64,000 nt of DNA from JAHTBL01 sp038532735 (lineage in GTDB: Bacteria; Pseudomonadota; Alphaproteobacteria; Rhodobacterales; Rhodobacteraceae): positions 248,001 to 312,000 of the forward strand of contig JBCBAC010000002.1 in the NCBI GenBank assembly GCA_038532735.1. The letters run 5' to 3'. A program made the translations under genes and the position numbers. The number at the start of each line of letters is the position of its first letter. Positions within the stretch are counted from its first letter, which is position 1. The notes under the pieces were generated by a model, which saw nothing but the letters and a program-made list of their open reading frames with translations, did not search any database and was not told the DNA's origin. Shown piece by piece: positions 25,799 through 34,848 of this stretch.

Positions 25799-27274
25799 AT
25801 GCTGGACCAAACCACCGATCTGCGCGCGATGCTGAACGATCCGGAGCTTTTGCAGAGCAAAGCCTATGTCGGAGGCGACTGGATTTCTGCCGATAGCGGA
25901 GAGACTTTCGATGTGGTGAACCCAGCGCGCGGTGACACCATCGCGCAGGTCGCCGATCTGGGCAGGACAGAGGTTGCCCGCGCCATTGAGGCCGCGCGGA
26001 TCGCGCAAAAAGACTGGGCAGCGCGGACGGCCAAAGATCGCTCCAATATCCTGCGCACATGGTTCAACCTGATGATGGAGCATCAGGATGATCTGGCCAT
26101 GATCCTGACAGCCGAAATGGGCAAACCGCTGGCCGAAGCCAAGGGTGAGATCGGCTATGGCGCCTCTTTCGTCGAATTCTTCGCCGAGCAGGCCAAGCGC
26201 GTTTACGGCGAGACGATCCCCGGCCATCAGCCCGACAAGCGCATCACCGTGATCAAGCAACCCATCGGGGTTGTGGGCTCTATCACGCCGTGGAATTTCC
26301 CCAATGCGATGATCACCCGCAAAGCCGCCCCTGCGCTCGCGGCAGGCTGTGGGTTCGTGGCGCGTCCGGCAGAGCTGACCCCACTTTCGGCGCTGGCTTT
26401 GGGCGTTCTGGCCGAACGCGCCGGGCTGCCCAAAGGTATCTTCTCGGTCGTGACAGGCAGCGACAGCTCTGCCATGGGCAAGGAGTTCTGCGAAAACGAA
26501 ACCGTGCGCAAACTGACCTTTACCGGCTCGACCGCTGTGGGGCGCATTCTGCTGAAACAGGCCTCCGATCAGGTCATGAAATGCTCGATGGAGCTGGGCG
26601 GCAACGCGCCGTTTATTGTCTTCGATGACGCCGATCTGGACGCTGCCGTTGAGGGCGCCATCGCCTGCAAGTTCCGCAACAATGGCCAGACCTGTGTCTG
26701 CGCAAACCGCATCTATGTGCAGGCCGGGGTCTATGATGATTTCGCGAAAAAATTCGCGGACGCCGTGGGCAAGATGAGCGTCGGAGATGGTTTTGATGGG
26801 GCCGATCTGGGGCCGCTGATTTCGGAGCCTGCGGTCAAGAAGGTGAAGGATCACATCGCGGATGCGACCAAGAAAGGGGCGGAAATCCTTTTGGGTGGTG
26901 AGCCCCACGCACTTGGAGGCAAGTTCTTCGAGCCAACCATCCTGACCGGCGTCACGCAGGACATGAAGGTCAGCCATGAAGAGACTTTTGGCCCGATGGC
27001 GCCGCTTTTTAAGTTCGAGACCGAAGACGACGTGATTGAAATGGCCAATGACACGATCTTTGGTCTGGCAGCATATTTCTATGCCAACGACCTGAGCCGC
27101 GTCTACAAGGTCGCCGAGGCGCTGGAATATGGCATCGTCGGGATCAATACCGGCATCATCTCGACCGAGGCGGCCCCCTTTGGCGGGGTCAAGCAATCGG
27201 GGCTTGGCCGCGAGGGGAGCCATCACGGGATCGAAGAATTCCTTGAGATGAAATACATGTGCATGTCCGTCTAA
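25799..27274 (+). CDS. gabD: NAD(P)-dependent succinate-semialdehyde dehydrogenase-type aldehyde dehydrogenase
   Basis: A 491-residue ALDH with nucleophile C299 (NNGQTCVCANR) and general base E265 (MELGGNAP). TPWNFPNAMITRKAAPALAAGC and the C-terminal FGGVKQSGLGREGSHHGIEEFLEMKYMCM follow the GabD/SSADH pattern. One departure is R189 in VARPAELTP, where nearly all ALDHs have the Lys of the KPA/KPS motif that contacts the NAD(P) ribose. It is 111 bases upstream of xsc on the same strand but separated by non-coding sequence with direct repeats. Glutarate-semialdehyde or another semialdehyde is a possible alternative substrate. Confidence 0.85.
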   Translation: MLDQTTDLRAMLNDPELLQSKAYVGGDWISADSGETFDVVNPARGDTIAQVADLGRTEVARAIEAARIAQKDWAARTAKDRSNILRTWFNLMMEHQDDLAMILTAEMGKPLAEAKGEIGYGASFVEFFAEQAKRVYGETIPGHQPDKRITVIKQPIGVVGSITPWNFPNAMITRKAAPALAAGCGFVARPAELTPLSALALGVLAERAGLPKGIFSVVTGSDSSAMGKEFCENETVRKLTFTGSTAVGRILLKQASDQVMKCSMELGGNAPFIVFDDADLDAAVEGAIACKFRNNGQTCVCANRIYVQAGVYDDFAKKFADAVGKMSVGDGFDGADLGPLISEPAVKKVKDHIADATKKGAEILLGGEPHALGGKFFEPTILTGVTQDMKVSHEETFGPMAPLFKFETEDDVIEMANDTIFGLAAYFYANDLSRVYKVAEALEYGIVGINTGIISTEAAPFGGVKQSGLGREGSHHGIEEFLEMKYMCMSV

Positions 27275-27304
27275 TCTGGTCTTAAACCAACCCTTCATCT
27301 GGTC
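27274..27304 (+). promoter_or_regulatory. Direct repeat ATCTGGTCYTAA upstream of xsc
   Basis: Two 12-base units, ATCTGGTCTTAA (starting 27274) and ATCTGGTCCTAA (starting 27297), are spaced 23 bases apart, about two helical turns, within the 111-base gap before xsc. Tandem same-face sites like this can bind an activator. The first copy overlaps the gabD stop codon. Confidence 0.4.
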
Positions 27305-27385
27305 CTAACGCTGGGGGAAGGGCTTGCTTATTTACTCTCTCGACGCGAGGATGAGGACCTCGTTCTGCCATGGGAGAGTTCTGCA

Positions 27386-29164
27386 ATGAAAATGACGACC
27401 GAAGAGGCCTTTGTAAAAAGCCTGCAACTGCACGGAATCCAACACGCTTTCGGGATTATCGGCTCGGCGATGATGCCGATTTCGGATCTGTTCCCCACGG
27501 CTGGCATCCAGTTCTGGGATTGCGCGCATGAAGGTTCTGCCGGCTTCATGTCGGATGGATACACCCGTGCGACCGGCAAAATGTCGATGATGATCGCGCA
27601 GAACGGCCCTGGCATCACCAACTTCGTGACGGCTGTGAAAACCGCCTACTGGAACCACACGCCGCTGCTGCTGGTCACGCCGCAGGCGGCCAACAAGACC
27701 ATTGGTCAGGGTGGTTTCCAGGAAGTTGAGCAGATGAAACTGTTTGAGGACATGGTCGCCTATCAGGAAGAGGTCCGTGACCCGTCGCGCATCTGCGAAG
27801 TGCTGACCCGTGTGATCGCGAAGGCGCATCGTTTGTCCGGCCCTGCCCAGATCAACATCCCGCGTGATTTCTGGACCCAAGTGATCGATATCGAGATCCC
27901 GGAGGCCATCGACTTTGAGGTGTCGCCCGGTGGCGAGAACTCTGTCGCGAAGGCAGCTGAGCTGATCTCGAACGCGAAAAATCCGGTGATCCTGAATGGT
28001 GCAGGTGTTGTTCTGTCGGAAGGCGGGATCGACGCGTCGATCAAGCTGGCGGAGCGTCTGGATGCACCGGTTTGCGTGGGCTACCAGCACAATGATGCTT
28101 TCCCCGGCTCGCACCCGCTTTTTGCGGGTCCGCTGGGCTATAATGGCTCAAAGGCGGGGATGCAGTTGATCTCGGAAGCGGATGTGGTGCTGTGCCTTGG
28201 CACGCGTCTCAACCCGTTCTCGACCTTGCCGGGGTATGGCATTGATTACTGGCCGACGGATGCGAAGATCATTCAGGTCGATATCAACCCGGATCGCATC
28301 GGGCTGACCAAGAAGGTGACTGTCGGCATCGTGGGTGACGCGGCCAAAGTGGCCAACGGCATTCTGGACAAGCTAGCTGATGACGCTGGTGACGCAGGCC
28401 GCCAGGAGCGCAAGGACAAGATTGCGCAGACGAAATCGGCCTGGAAGCAGGAGCTGTCTTCGCTCGATCACGAGCAGGACGATCCCGGCACCACATGGAA
28501 TGAACGTGCGCGTGAAGCGCGTCCCGATTGGATGAGCCCCCGTCAGGCGTGGCGCGCCATTCAGGCCGCGTTGCCGCGGGAGGCGATTATCTCGTCCGAC
28601 ATCGGCAATAACTGTGCAATCGGCAACGCCTACCCGGATTTCGACGAGGGTCGGAAGTATCTGGCGCCGGGTCTCTTTGGCCCTTGCGGTTATGGTCTGC
28701 CGTCCATCGTTGGTGCGAAGATCGGCAAGCCGGACGTTCCGGTTGTGGGTTTTGCTGGCGACGGTGCCTTTGGTATCGCTGTGAACGAGCTGACCGCGAT
28801 TGGTCGCCCGGAATGGCCTGCTGTGACGCAGATCGTTTTCCGCAACTATCAGTGGGGCGCTGAGAAGCGGAACTCGACCCTTTGGTTTGACGACAACTTC
28901 GTCGGCACCGAGCTGGACATGCAGGTCAACTACGCCAAGATCGCTGAAGCCTGTGGTCTGATCGGTGTTCAGGCCAAGACCATGGATGAGCTGACCGCGC
29001 TGCTGAACCAGGCGATCAAGGATCAGATGGAGAACAACAAGACCACGCTGATCGAAGTGATCCTGAACCAGGAGTTGGGCGAGCCCTTCCGCCGCGATGC
29101 GATGAAGAAACCGGTCAAAGTGGCGGGTGTCTCCAAAGACGACATGAACGTCGCGGCTGAGTGA
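27386..29164 (+). CDS. xsc: Sulfoacetaldehyde acetyltransferase
   Basis: A 592-residue TPP enzyme converting sulfoacetaldehyde plus phosphate to acetyl phosphate and sulfite. N-terminal EEAFVKSLQLHGIQHAFGIIGSAMMPISDLFP is characteristic of Xsc. The TPP motif is GDGAFGIAVNELTAIGRPEWPAVTQIVFRNYQWGAEKRN, with QWGAEKRN another Xsc marker. GGGAGAG lies ahead of the ATG. Pta and a TauE-type exporter follow directly, the usual dissimilatory sulfonate arrangement. Third codon positions use more T than neighbouring genes, as expected for a highly expressed gene. It is the convergence point for taurine, isethionate, cysteate and sulfolactate routes; ComDE at 11-12 kb supplies one of them. Confidence 0.96.
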   Translation: MKMTTEEAFVKSLQLHGIQHAFGIIGSAMMPISDLFPTAGIQFWDCAHEGSAGFMSDGYTRATGKMSMMIAQNGPGITNFVTAVKTAYWNHTPLLLVTPQAANKTIGQGGFQEVEQMKLFEDMVAYQEEVRDPSRICEVLTRVIAKAHRLSGPAQINIPRDFWTQVIDIEIPEAIDFEVSPGGENSVAKAAELISNAKNPVILNGAGVVLSEGGIDASIKLAERLDAPVCVGYQHNDAFPGSHPLFAGPLGYNGSKAGMQLISEADVVLCLGTRLNPFSTLPGYGIDYWPTDAKIIQVDINPDRIGLTKKVTVGIVGDAAKVANGILDKLADDAGDAGRQERKDKIAQTKSAWKQELSSLDHEQDDPGTTWNERAREARPDWMSPRQAWRAIQAALPREAIISSDIGNNCAIGNAYPDFDEGRKYLAPGLFGPCGYGLPSIVGAKIGKPDVPVVGFAGDGAFGIAVNELTAIGRPEWPAVTQIVFRNYQWGAEKRNSTLWFDDNFVGTELDMQVNYAKIAEACGLIGVQAKTMDELTALLNQAIKDQMENNKTTLIEVILNQELGEPFRRDAMKKPVKVAGVSKDDMNVAAE

Positions 29165-29198
29165 TCTTGGCCGGGATGGAGATACGGGAAGCGGCGGC

Positions 29199-30179
29199 AT
29201 GAGCTCGCCGCTTCTTGCGTTACGGGAGCGCGCCAAGGCGGCGCGTCACCATATTGTGCTGTCCGAAGGCGTGGATGCACGGGTGTTGGAGGCGGCGGGC
29301 CGCGCGGTGGCGGACGGTCTGGCCCAGGTGACAGTGCTGGCACCGGAGGGCACGGATGTGCCCGCGGGCGTGCAGTTGGAGGATCCGGCGACAAGCGCGC
29401 ATCGCGACGCGATGATCGCGGGGTTCCTTGAGGTGCGAGCCAAGAAGAACCCGACTGAGGCGCAGGCGGCAGAGGCGGTCAGCGATCCGCTGGTCTGGGC
29501 TGCGCTGATGGTGCGGCTGGGGCGCGCGGACGGGACCATTGGCGGGGCGATCAACACGACCTCCGCCACAGTGCGCGCGGCGTTGCAGATGATCGGAACG
29601 GCTAAGGGCGCGCCTTTGGTGTCGAGCTTTTTCCTGATGATCCTGCCCGAGAGCCACCCGACGCATCCCGGTGCTCCGCTGGTCTATTCCGATTGCGGTC
29701 TGGTGATTGAGCCATCCGCAGAGGAGCTGGCCGCGATTGCGATTCAGTCGGCCAATTCCGCCCGCGCGCTGTTGGGCTTTGACCCGAAAGTTGCAATGCT
29801 GAGTTTCTCTAGCAAGGGCTCGGCGCAGCATCCGCGTGTGGACAAAGTGGCGGAGGCTACTGAGATCGCGAAGAGAACCGCAGATTTCGAGATTGATGGC
29901 GAGTTTCAGTTCGATACGGCCTTTGATGTGGGCGTGGGACAGCGCAAAGCGCCCGGCAGCCCGGTGGCGGGGCACGCCAATGTCTTTGTCTTTCCCAATC
30001 TTGATGCGGGCAATATCGGTTACAAAATCACGCAGCGTATTGGCGGGGCGACAGCGATTGGCCCGGTGCTGCAAGGTCTTGCGATGCCGGCAAATGACTT
30101 GAGCCGGGGATGCTCGGCTGACGATATTCTGGACATGATCGCGGTCACATCGGCTCAGATCGACGCGCGGCGGTCATGA
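29199..30179 (+). CDS. pta: Phosphate acetyltransferase
   Basis: A 326-residue short-form Pta (catalytic domain only) that turns the acetyl phosphate made by Xsc into acetyl-CoA. Markers: GRADGTIGGAINTTSATVRAALQMIG, PLVSSFFLMILPE, LVYSDCGLVIEPS and AMLSFSSKGSAQHPRVDKV, and near the end ANVFVFPNLDAGNIGYKI. It follows xsc by 34 bases and its TGA overlaps the next start as ATGA. No acetate kinase is present, consistent with a role tied to sulfonate breakdown. Confidence 0.95.
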   Translation: MSSPLLALRERAKAARHHIVLSEGVDARVLEAAGRAVADGLAQVTVLAPEGTDVPAGVQLEDPATSAHRDAMIAGFLEVRAKKNPTEAQAAEAVSDPLVWAALMVRLGRADGTIGGAINTTSATVRAALQMIGTAKGAPLVSSFFLMILPESHPTHPGAPLVYSDCGLVIEPSAEELAAIAIQSANSARALLGFDPKVAMLSFSSKGSAQHPRVDKVAEATEIAKRTADFEIDGEFQFDTAFDVGVGQRKAPGSPVAGHANVFVFPNLDAGNIGYKITQRIGGATAIGPVLQGLAMPANDLSRGCSADDILDMIAVTSAQIDARRS

Positions 30180-30928
30180 GCACGCTGCTCGATCTCACCG
30201 GAATTGAGATCGCAGCGCTTGTCTTGATCACCTTCACCGCCGGCCTTGTACGCGGCTTTTCCGGCTTCGCACTGTCGGCGATGGTCATGGCCTCGGCGGT
30301 GCTGATCCTGCCACCGGTGGAGCTGATCCCGATCTGCTGGTTCCTGGAGATGTCAGCATCGCTGTTGATGGCACGCGGCGGATGGCGCGATGCGGATCGC
30401 GGTGTGGTCAAAGGGCTAGTGATCGGGTCGGCCTTGGGCTTGCCCTTGGGGCTGGCGCTGACCCAAGCGGTCGCGGTCGAGACCTCGGCACTGATCGCGT
30501 TGAGCCTACTGATTGTGCTGGCCGCATCGCAGTTGGTCAGATTGCGGCTTCCATTTCTTGCAACGACCCCCGGCCTTTACGGGTCGGGCTTGCTGGCGGG
30601 CGTGGCGACGGGCATCGCGTCCATCGGTGGGATGGTTGTGGCACTTTACGTACTGGCCCGAGACGCCCCCGCGCGGCAAATGCGCGGATCGCTCGTGCTG
30701 TTTCTCTTCGTCTCGGCCCTGATCAGCCTGTTTACGCTCCTGATCTTTGGCGTGATGGACCGCCAAGCGGCTTTGCGTGGGATGGGGTTTATCTTGCCGA
30801 CAATGCTGGGCGTGTTGCTGGGGCAGCGCCTTTTCACACCGAAATACGAGCCCTATTACAAACCGTTTTGCCTGTCCTTGCTGATTGGACTTGCAGCGCT
30901 CGCGCTGATCCGCACTTTGCTTGCATGA
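30176..30928 (+). CDS. tauE: TauE/SafE family sulfite exporter
   Basis: A 250-residue membrane protein with about eight hydrophobic segments in two pseudo-repeats, each with a Gly-rich motif: TAGLVRGFSGFALSAMV near the N-terminus and LLAGVATGIASIGGMVVALY in the second half. This is the TauE/SafE (UPF0721) family. Location directly after xsc-pta suggests export of the sulfite released by Xsc. Overlaps both pta and the next gene by four bases (ATGA), so all belong to one transcript. Confidence 0.88.
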   Translation: MSTLLDLTGIEIAALVLITFTAGLVRGFSGFALSAMVMASAVLILPPVELIPICWFLEMSASLLMARGGWRDADRGVVKGLVIGSALGLPLGLALTQAVAVETSALIALSLLIVLAASQLVRLRLPFLATTPGLYGSGLLAGVATGIASIGGMVVALYVLARDAPARQMRGSLVLFLFVSALISLFTLLIFGVMDRQAALRGMGFILPTMLGVLLGQRLFTPKYEPYYKPFCLSLLIGLAALALIRTLLA

Positions 30929-31920
30929 ACAACAAAACCCCTTTCATGCCGGGCTTTGACCCACGCTGGAATAGTGTCGAGGATTACATCCTCGGCATCA
31001 CCGAAGATATTTGGGAGAAGCGCGGGATCGACACGCTGCATGACTATTACGGGCCGGGTCTGATCGTGCGCTCGCCTGCGTCGGTCGTGCAGGGCAATGA
31101 CGGGATCATCGGCGCAACAATGGCCACATTGGCGGAGTTTCCGGATCGCGAATTGCCGGGGGAGGATGTCATCTGGTGCGCGACGGGCGCGGACAGTTTC
31201 CTGTCGTCACATCGTTTGTATTGCTGGGCGAGCCATACCGGGTCGGGCGTTTACGGCGCGCCCACGGGCAAGCGGTTGGAATACCGGATTCTGGCGGATT
31301 GCTGGTGTCAGGACAACGCTGTCAAAGACGAATGGCTGGTGCGCGATCAAGGCGCGATCGTGCGGCAGATGGGCGGTGATCTGGTCGGCTGGACACGCGA
31401 CCTGATTGCGCGCGAAGGCGGGCCCGAGCATTGCGTGAAACCGATGACCCCTGCGACGGATATCGCAGGGCCTTACACGGGGCGTGGCAATGAGGATGCG
31501 TGGGGCGTGAAGCTGGCATCGTTGTTGCAGCGGATCATGGAGGCCGAGTTCTCGGTCATTCCGGCAGAATGGGACCGGGCCTGCGATCTGGCTTATCCCG
31601 GGCATGTGCAGGCCCATGGGCCCGCGGCAGCGGACCGGTTCTGGCTGGGGCTGCGGGCGGCCTTTCCGTCGGCAGAATTTCGGGTCGCGCACCAGATCGG
31701 GCGCGAGGACCCGATGATGGCAGCACGCGCAGCGGTGCGCTGGTCTTTGCACGGGCGGCACGATGGCTGGGGCATGTTCGGCGCGCCCACGGGCGCGGAG
31801 ATCTACATCATGGGGATCACCCATGCGGAGTTCGGGCCGTGGGGCCTGCGCCGGGAATTTACGTTGATCGACGAGACGGCGATCTGGAAACAGATCCTTC
31901 TGGCAACCGGCGACGTCTAG
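30925..31920 (+). CDS. Tandem SnoaL-like domain protein (1)
   Basis: A 331-residue protein made of two SnoaL/NTF2-like alpha+beta halves. Each half carries the same GAPTG motif (residues 111-115 and 286-290) at the end of a beta strand, showing internal duplication. SnoaL-like proteins act as isomerases, cyclases, hydrolases or dehydratases, or just bind ligands; no function can be given. ATG 30925 sits in ATGA overlapping tauE, so it is translated with the sulfonate operon, yet its closest relative in the window is the second SnoaL protein at 37377, next to the LacI-ABC system. Its TAG stop shares CTAG with convergent lacI. Confidence 0.8.
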   Translation: MNNKTPFMPGFDPRWNSVEDYILGITEDIWEKRGIDTLHDYYGPGLIVRSPASVVQGNDGIIGATMATLAEFPDRELPGEDVIWCATGADSFLSSHRLYCWASHTGSGVYGAPTGKRLEYRILADCWCQDNAVKDEWLVRDQGAIVRQMGGDLVGWTRDLIAREGGPEHCVKPMTPATDIAGPYTGRGNEDAWGVKLASLLQRIMEAEFSVIPAEWDRACDLAYPGHVQAHGPAAADRFWLGLRAAFPSAEFRVAHQIGREDPMMAARAAVRWSLHGRHDGWGMFGAPTGAEIYIMGITHAEFGPWGLRREFTLIDETAIWKQILLATGDV

Positions 31921-32903
31921 GCGCTGGAGCGTTCGACAAGCTGCACCGGGATGAGGGAAGAGCGCGGCTGCGTCCCCTCGATACTCGCAAGCAGCGACCT
32001 CACAGTCGCATCAACCATCGCGCTGCTGTCCTGTCGGATCGTCGTCAGATCATAACTGGCCCAACTTGCGACGGGCACATCATCGAAGCCGACAATGGCC
32101 ACGTCTTGCGGGATGCGCAGCCCCATCTCGTATCGGAGAACGTCCATCACCGGGAAGGCCATGTAGTCGTTTGAGACGAAGACGCCATCGGGCGGATCGT
32201 CTGCCGCAAACATCTCGCGCGCAGCTTTGCAGGCTGTTTCGGGGTGAAAGTCACCAATGGCACGCGCGTGCAACTGAAGCCCGGCGGCGGTGAGTTCATC
32301 AATCAGGCCTGCCTCTCGATCCGCTTGGGTGGAGGCGCCTTCCCAACCAGCGATATGACCGATCTTACGCGCACCTCGGTCGATCAAGTGGCGCGCGGCA
32401 AGGCGACCGCCTGCGTAATTGTCCGAGGTGACGGAGAGCTCCCCATCTTCTTGATGGCGGTTGAAAAGCACGACCGGCACTCCGCGCGCCCGGCAGCGTT
32501 GGGCAAGGTTCGAACTGAGCGCGACGGAGGCGAGGATCAAACCGTCGATCTGGTAATCAAGGATGTCTTCGGCGACCTCCTCGACATTGCCGGCGGTCTG
32601 AGCGGCCATGAAGATCAGCACGTGATAGCCCTGCGCCTCAAGCGCAGCGGAAAGCTGTTCCAGCACGCCGGGATAGAACTGATTGTCGAGATAGGCCACG
32701 ACGAGGCCGATCATGCGGGACTGACCGGTCAAGAGGCCACGCGCCAGAACGTTGGGACGGTAGCCCATCTCGTCGGCGACACGGCGCACCTTCTCAGCGG
32801 TCTTGGGCGCGACGGAGGCGCCCGGCGTAAACACGCGGCTGACGGCAGAGCGGCTGACGCCTGCTTTCTCTGCCACGGCCTGCGATGTCACGCGCAGTGG
32901 CAT
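31917..32903 (-). CDS. LacI-family transcriptional repressor
   Basis: A 328-residue regulator. HTH: TSQAVAEKAGVSRSAVSRVF (residues 5-24) with the hinge helix near VLARGLLTGQ. A ribose-binding-like effector domain follows (VVAYLDNQFYPGVLEQLSAALEAQGYHVLIF). It is the last gene of the ABC operon (start overlaps the permease stop by one base), so it is probably autoregulated. A LacI-type operator lies ahead of the operon at 37281-37300. The effector, presumably the sugar or polyol being imported, is not known. Confidence 0.93.
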   Translation of the reverse strand: MPLRVTSQAVAEKAGVSRSAVSRVFTPGASVAPKTAEKVRRVADEMGYRPNVLARGLLTGQSRMIGLVVAYLDNQFYPGVLEQLSAALEAQGYHVLIFMAAQTAGNVEEVAEDILDYQIDGLILASVALSSNLAQRCRARGVPVVLFNRHQEDGELSVTSDNYAGGRLAARHLIDRGARKIGHIAGWEGASTQADREAGLIDELTAAGLQLHARAIGDFHPETACKAAREMFAADDPPDGVFVSNDYMAFPVMDVLRYEMGLRIPQDVAIVGFDDVPVASWASYDLTTIRQDSSAMVDATVRSLLASIEGTQPRSSLIPVQLVERSSA

Positions 32904-33784
32904 CAGCCTTTGACGGCGCCCGCTGTCAGGCCGCTGACGATCTGGCGCTGGAAGAACATCACCATAATGAAGAGCGGTACAGTGGCCGAGACCACGGCGG
33001 CCACGGCGAACATCACGTTGCCTTCGGTTTGCGTGGTGCCCAGGAAGGCGGCCACGGCGGGGATCATTGTGCGGTTGCTTTCCGACAACAGCATCGCGGT
33101 CACGGCAAAGTCGTTATAGGCCAGCAGGAAACTGAAGAGGCCGGTGGTGATCACGCCGGGCCACATCACGGGGATGATCACGTGGCGGAAGGCCTGGAAC
33201 TGGGTGCAGCCATCGACCTTGGCGGATTCGTCCAGTTCTTTCGGAATCTTCTGGAAGAAGCTGTGCAGCATCCAGAGCGTGAAGGGCTGGTTGATCGCCA
33301 CAAGCACGATGATCGCAGTGGGCAGGTAGCCCCAGATGTTCCATTCAAAGAACGGCGGCAAATAGCCCGAGACCAGCGTGATCGGGGGCAGTGCGCGGAA
33401 CATCAGGGCGATGATCAAAAGCCAGAAAACGTAGTTGTGGCCCGAGCGGGACAGCGCATAGCCGCCCAGGGTGCCCAGCGTCAGCGAGATGCAAACCACA
33501 AAGAAACACACGATGAAGGTGTTGATGACGGAGCGCCAGAATTCCTCTTGGATCCATGCGCCTGCGTAGCCTGCGCCTGTGAAGGGGCGGTCATAGGTGA
33601 ACTCGGTCCGGGGGCCGGTGAGCGCGTCGCGCCAGTTGCTGATCGAGAAGAAATCAAGCTCGACCTTGAAGGAGCCCCAGAGGGTCCACATGAACGGGAA
33701 GGCCGCTGCGATGAGCCAGACGACAAGGAAGACGGTCAGCAGGATGCGCAGGCCAAGCGGTTTTTCTTGAGCTTTGGACGCCAT
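32903..33784 (-). CDS. Carbohydrate ABC transporter permease (MalG type)
   Basis: A 293-residue CUT1 permease with six predicted membrane segments and the EAA loop ELDESAKVDGCTQFQAFRHVIIPVMWPGV, the docking site for the ATPase. A short N-terminal extension (MASKAQEKPLG) precedes the first segment. The C-terminal FFQRQIVSGLTAGAVKG is typical of MalG-type proteins. Pairs with the permease encoded three bases upstream. Confidence 0.9.
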   Translation of the reverse strand: MASKAQEKPLGLRILLTVFLVVWLIAAAFPFMWTLWGSFKVELDFFSISNWRDALTGPRTEFTYDRPFTGAGYAGAWIQEEFWRSVINTFIVCFFVVCISLTLGTLGGYALSRSGHNYVFWLLIIALMFRALPPITLVSGYLPPFFEWNIWGYLPTAIIVLVAINQPFTLWMLHSFFQKIPKELDESAKVDGCTQFQAFRHVIIPVMWPGVITTGLFSFLLAYNDFAVTAMLLSESNRTMIPAVAAFLGTTQTEGNVMFAVAAVVSATVPLFIMVMFFQRQIVSGLTAGAVKG

Positions 33785-33787
33785 GGA

Positions 33788-34813
33788 TCAGGCCTTTCCT
33801 TTGAAGTCGCGCCATGTGCGTACCAGCACTGGCGTCAGCAGGATCGCCACGCAGATCACGGTCAGCACAGACGTGGTCGCAGCGGCAGAGAGCTGGCGGG
33901 TCTCACCGCCGAGATCATTGAAGATGATCCAACTGAGCGAGGTGGCATGGGCCTGGGCCGAGAAACCGATGATCGGCTCGAAGACGCGGAAATTGTCCAT
34001 CAGCTGAATGAGCGCCACGAAGGTGATGAGCGGCATCAGGTGCGGCACCAGCACGTAGCGGATTTGCTGCCAGCGGGTCGCGCCGTCGATCTGAGCGGAC
34101 TCCAGCGTGTCTTGCGGTACGGTTTGCAGGCCCGCGTAGAACACCACGAAGGCAAAAGGCGCAGAGGACCAGATGCCGTAGATAATGAGAGAGATCCACA
34201 TCAGCGGGGTGGAGGCTTTCAGCGATAAATCTGGGTCAGCCGCCAGATACTGGATCAGATTACCCAGCACCCCACGCGCATCGATCATCCAGAAAAGGAT
34301 CAGCGAGCCGACAAGGGGCGTCACGATCATCGGCAGCAATGAGAAGAAGATCAGGAAGCCGCGGATTTGGCGGGTCACAGAGTTGACGCCAACAGCGATG
34401 AAGAAGCCCAACGCGATGAGCAGCGGCGTCACGGTGAAGGTGTAAGTCAGCGTGAAGGCCATTGCACGGTAGAACGGCAGGTTGCCAAGTTCGTCGAAGA
34501 ACGCACCGATGCTCTCAGAGTTGCGCCATGCAGCGGCGACCTCTGCCGTGGCGAGGTGGCCCCGGTCGAAATAGACCTCAAGCCCGGCAAAGCGGCCCAT
34601 CGGGGCGGCATCGCGTAGCGCTTGGGTCGCTTCCTGATCAATCGAGGTTTGTTGCGTGCATCCGAAAGGGCCGCAGTTTTCAACCTGAATGAGCACGGCT
34701 TCGTGGGGGAGGAACAGGGATTGCATCACGACCGAGACAATGGGTGCCGCGATAAAGATCAGCATCGCCATCGCTGTCGGGAGGAAAAACCAGAAGAAGG
34801 TTTTGTGTTTCAT
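33788..34813 (-). CDS. Carbohydrate ABC transporter permease (MalF type)
   Basis: A 341-residue CUT1 permease with the EAA loop DTLESAQIDGATRWQQIRYVLVPHLMPL. Compared with typical MalF-type permeases (about 290-310) it carries an inserted periplasmic loop of about 70 residues between segments 1 and 2, including CGPFGCTQQTSIDQEATQALRD with two cysteines six residues apart, perhaps a disulfide. The same-strand binding-protein gene ends 77 bases upstream, with a strong hairpin in between. Confidence 0.9.
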   Translation of the reverse strand: MKHKTFFWFFLPTAMAMLIFIAAPIVSVVMQSLFLPHEAVLIQVENCGPFGCTQQTSIDQEATQALRDAAPMGRFAGLEVYFDRGHLATAEVAAAWRNSESIGAFFDELGNLPFYRAMAFTLTYTFTVTPLLIALGFFIAVGVNSVTRQIRGFLIFFSLLPMIVTPLVGSLILFWMIDARGVLGNLIQYLAADPDLSLKASTPLMWISLIIYGIWSSAPFAFVVFYAGLQTVPQDTLESAQIDGATRWQQIRYVLVPHLMPLITFVALIQLMDNFRVFEPIIGFSAQAHATSLSWIIFNDLGGETRQLSAAATTSVLTVICVAILLTPVLVRTWRDFKGKA

Positions 34814-34848
34814 CGCCCAGCCCTACCGCTAGAAAAATCGAATGGGGT

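Noticed and set aside
25784..27298. A 504-codon open frame antisense to the aldehyde dehydrogenase
   Set aside because: The sense product has full ALDH motifs; the antisense frame covers the same length as a shadow.
30382..30924. Upstream extension of the first SnoaL gene to 512 residues
   Set aside because: This part overlaps tauE in another frame; ATG 30925 in ATGA gives the expected two-domain protein.
32885..34228. A 447-codon plus-strand frame across the two permease genes, rich in His, Asp and Glu
   Set aside because: Both permeases have EAA loops and hydrophobic segments on the minus strand; the plus frame is their complement.
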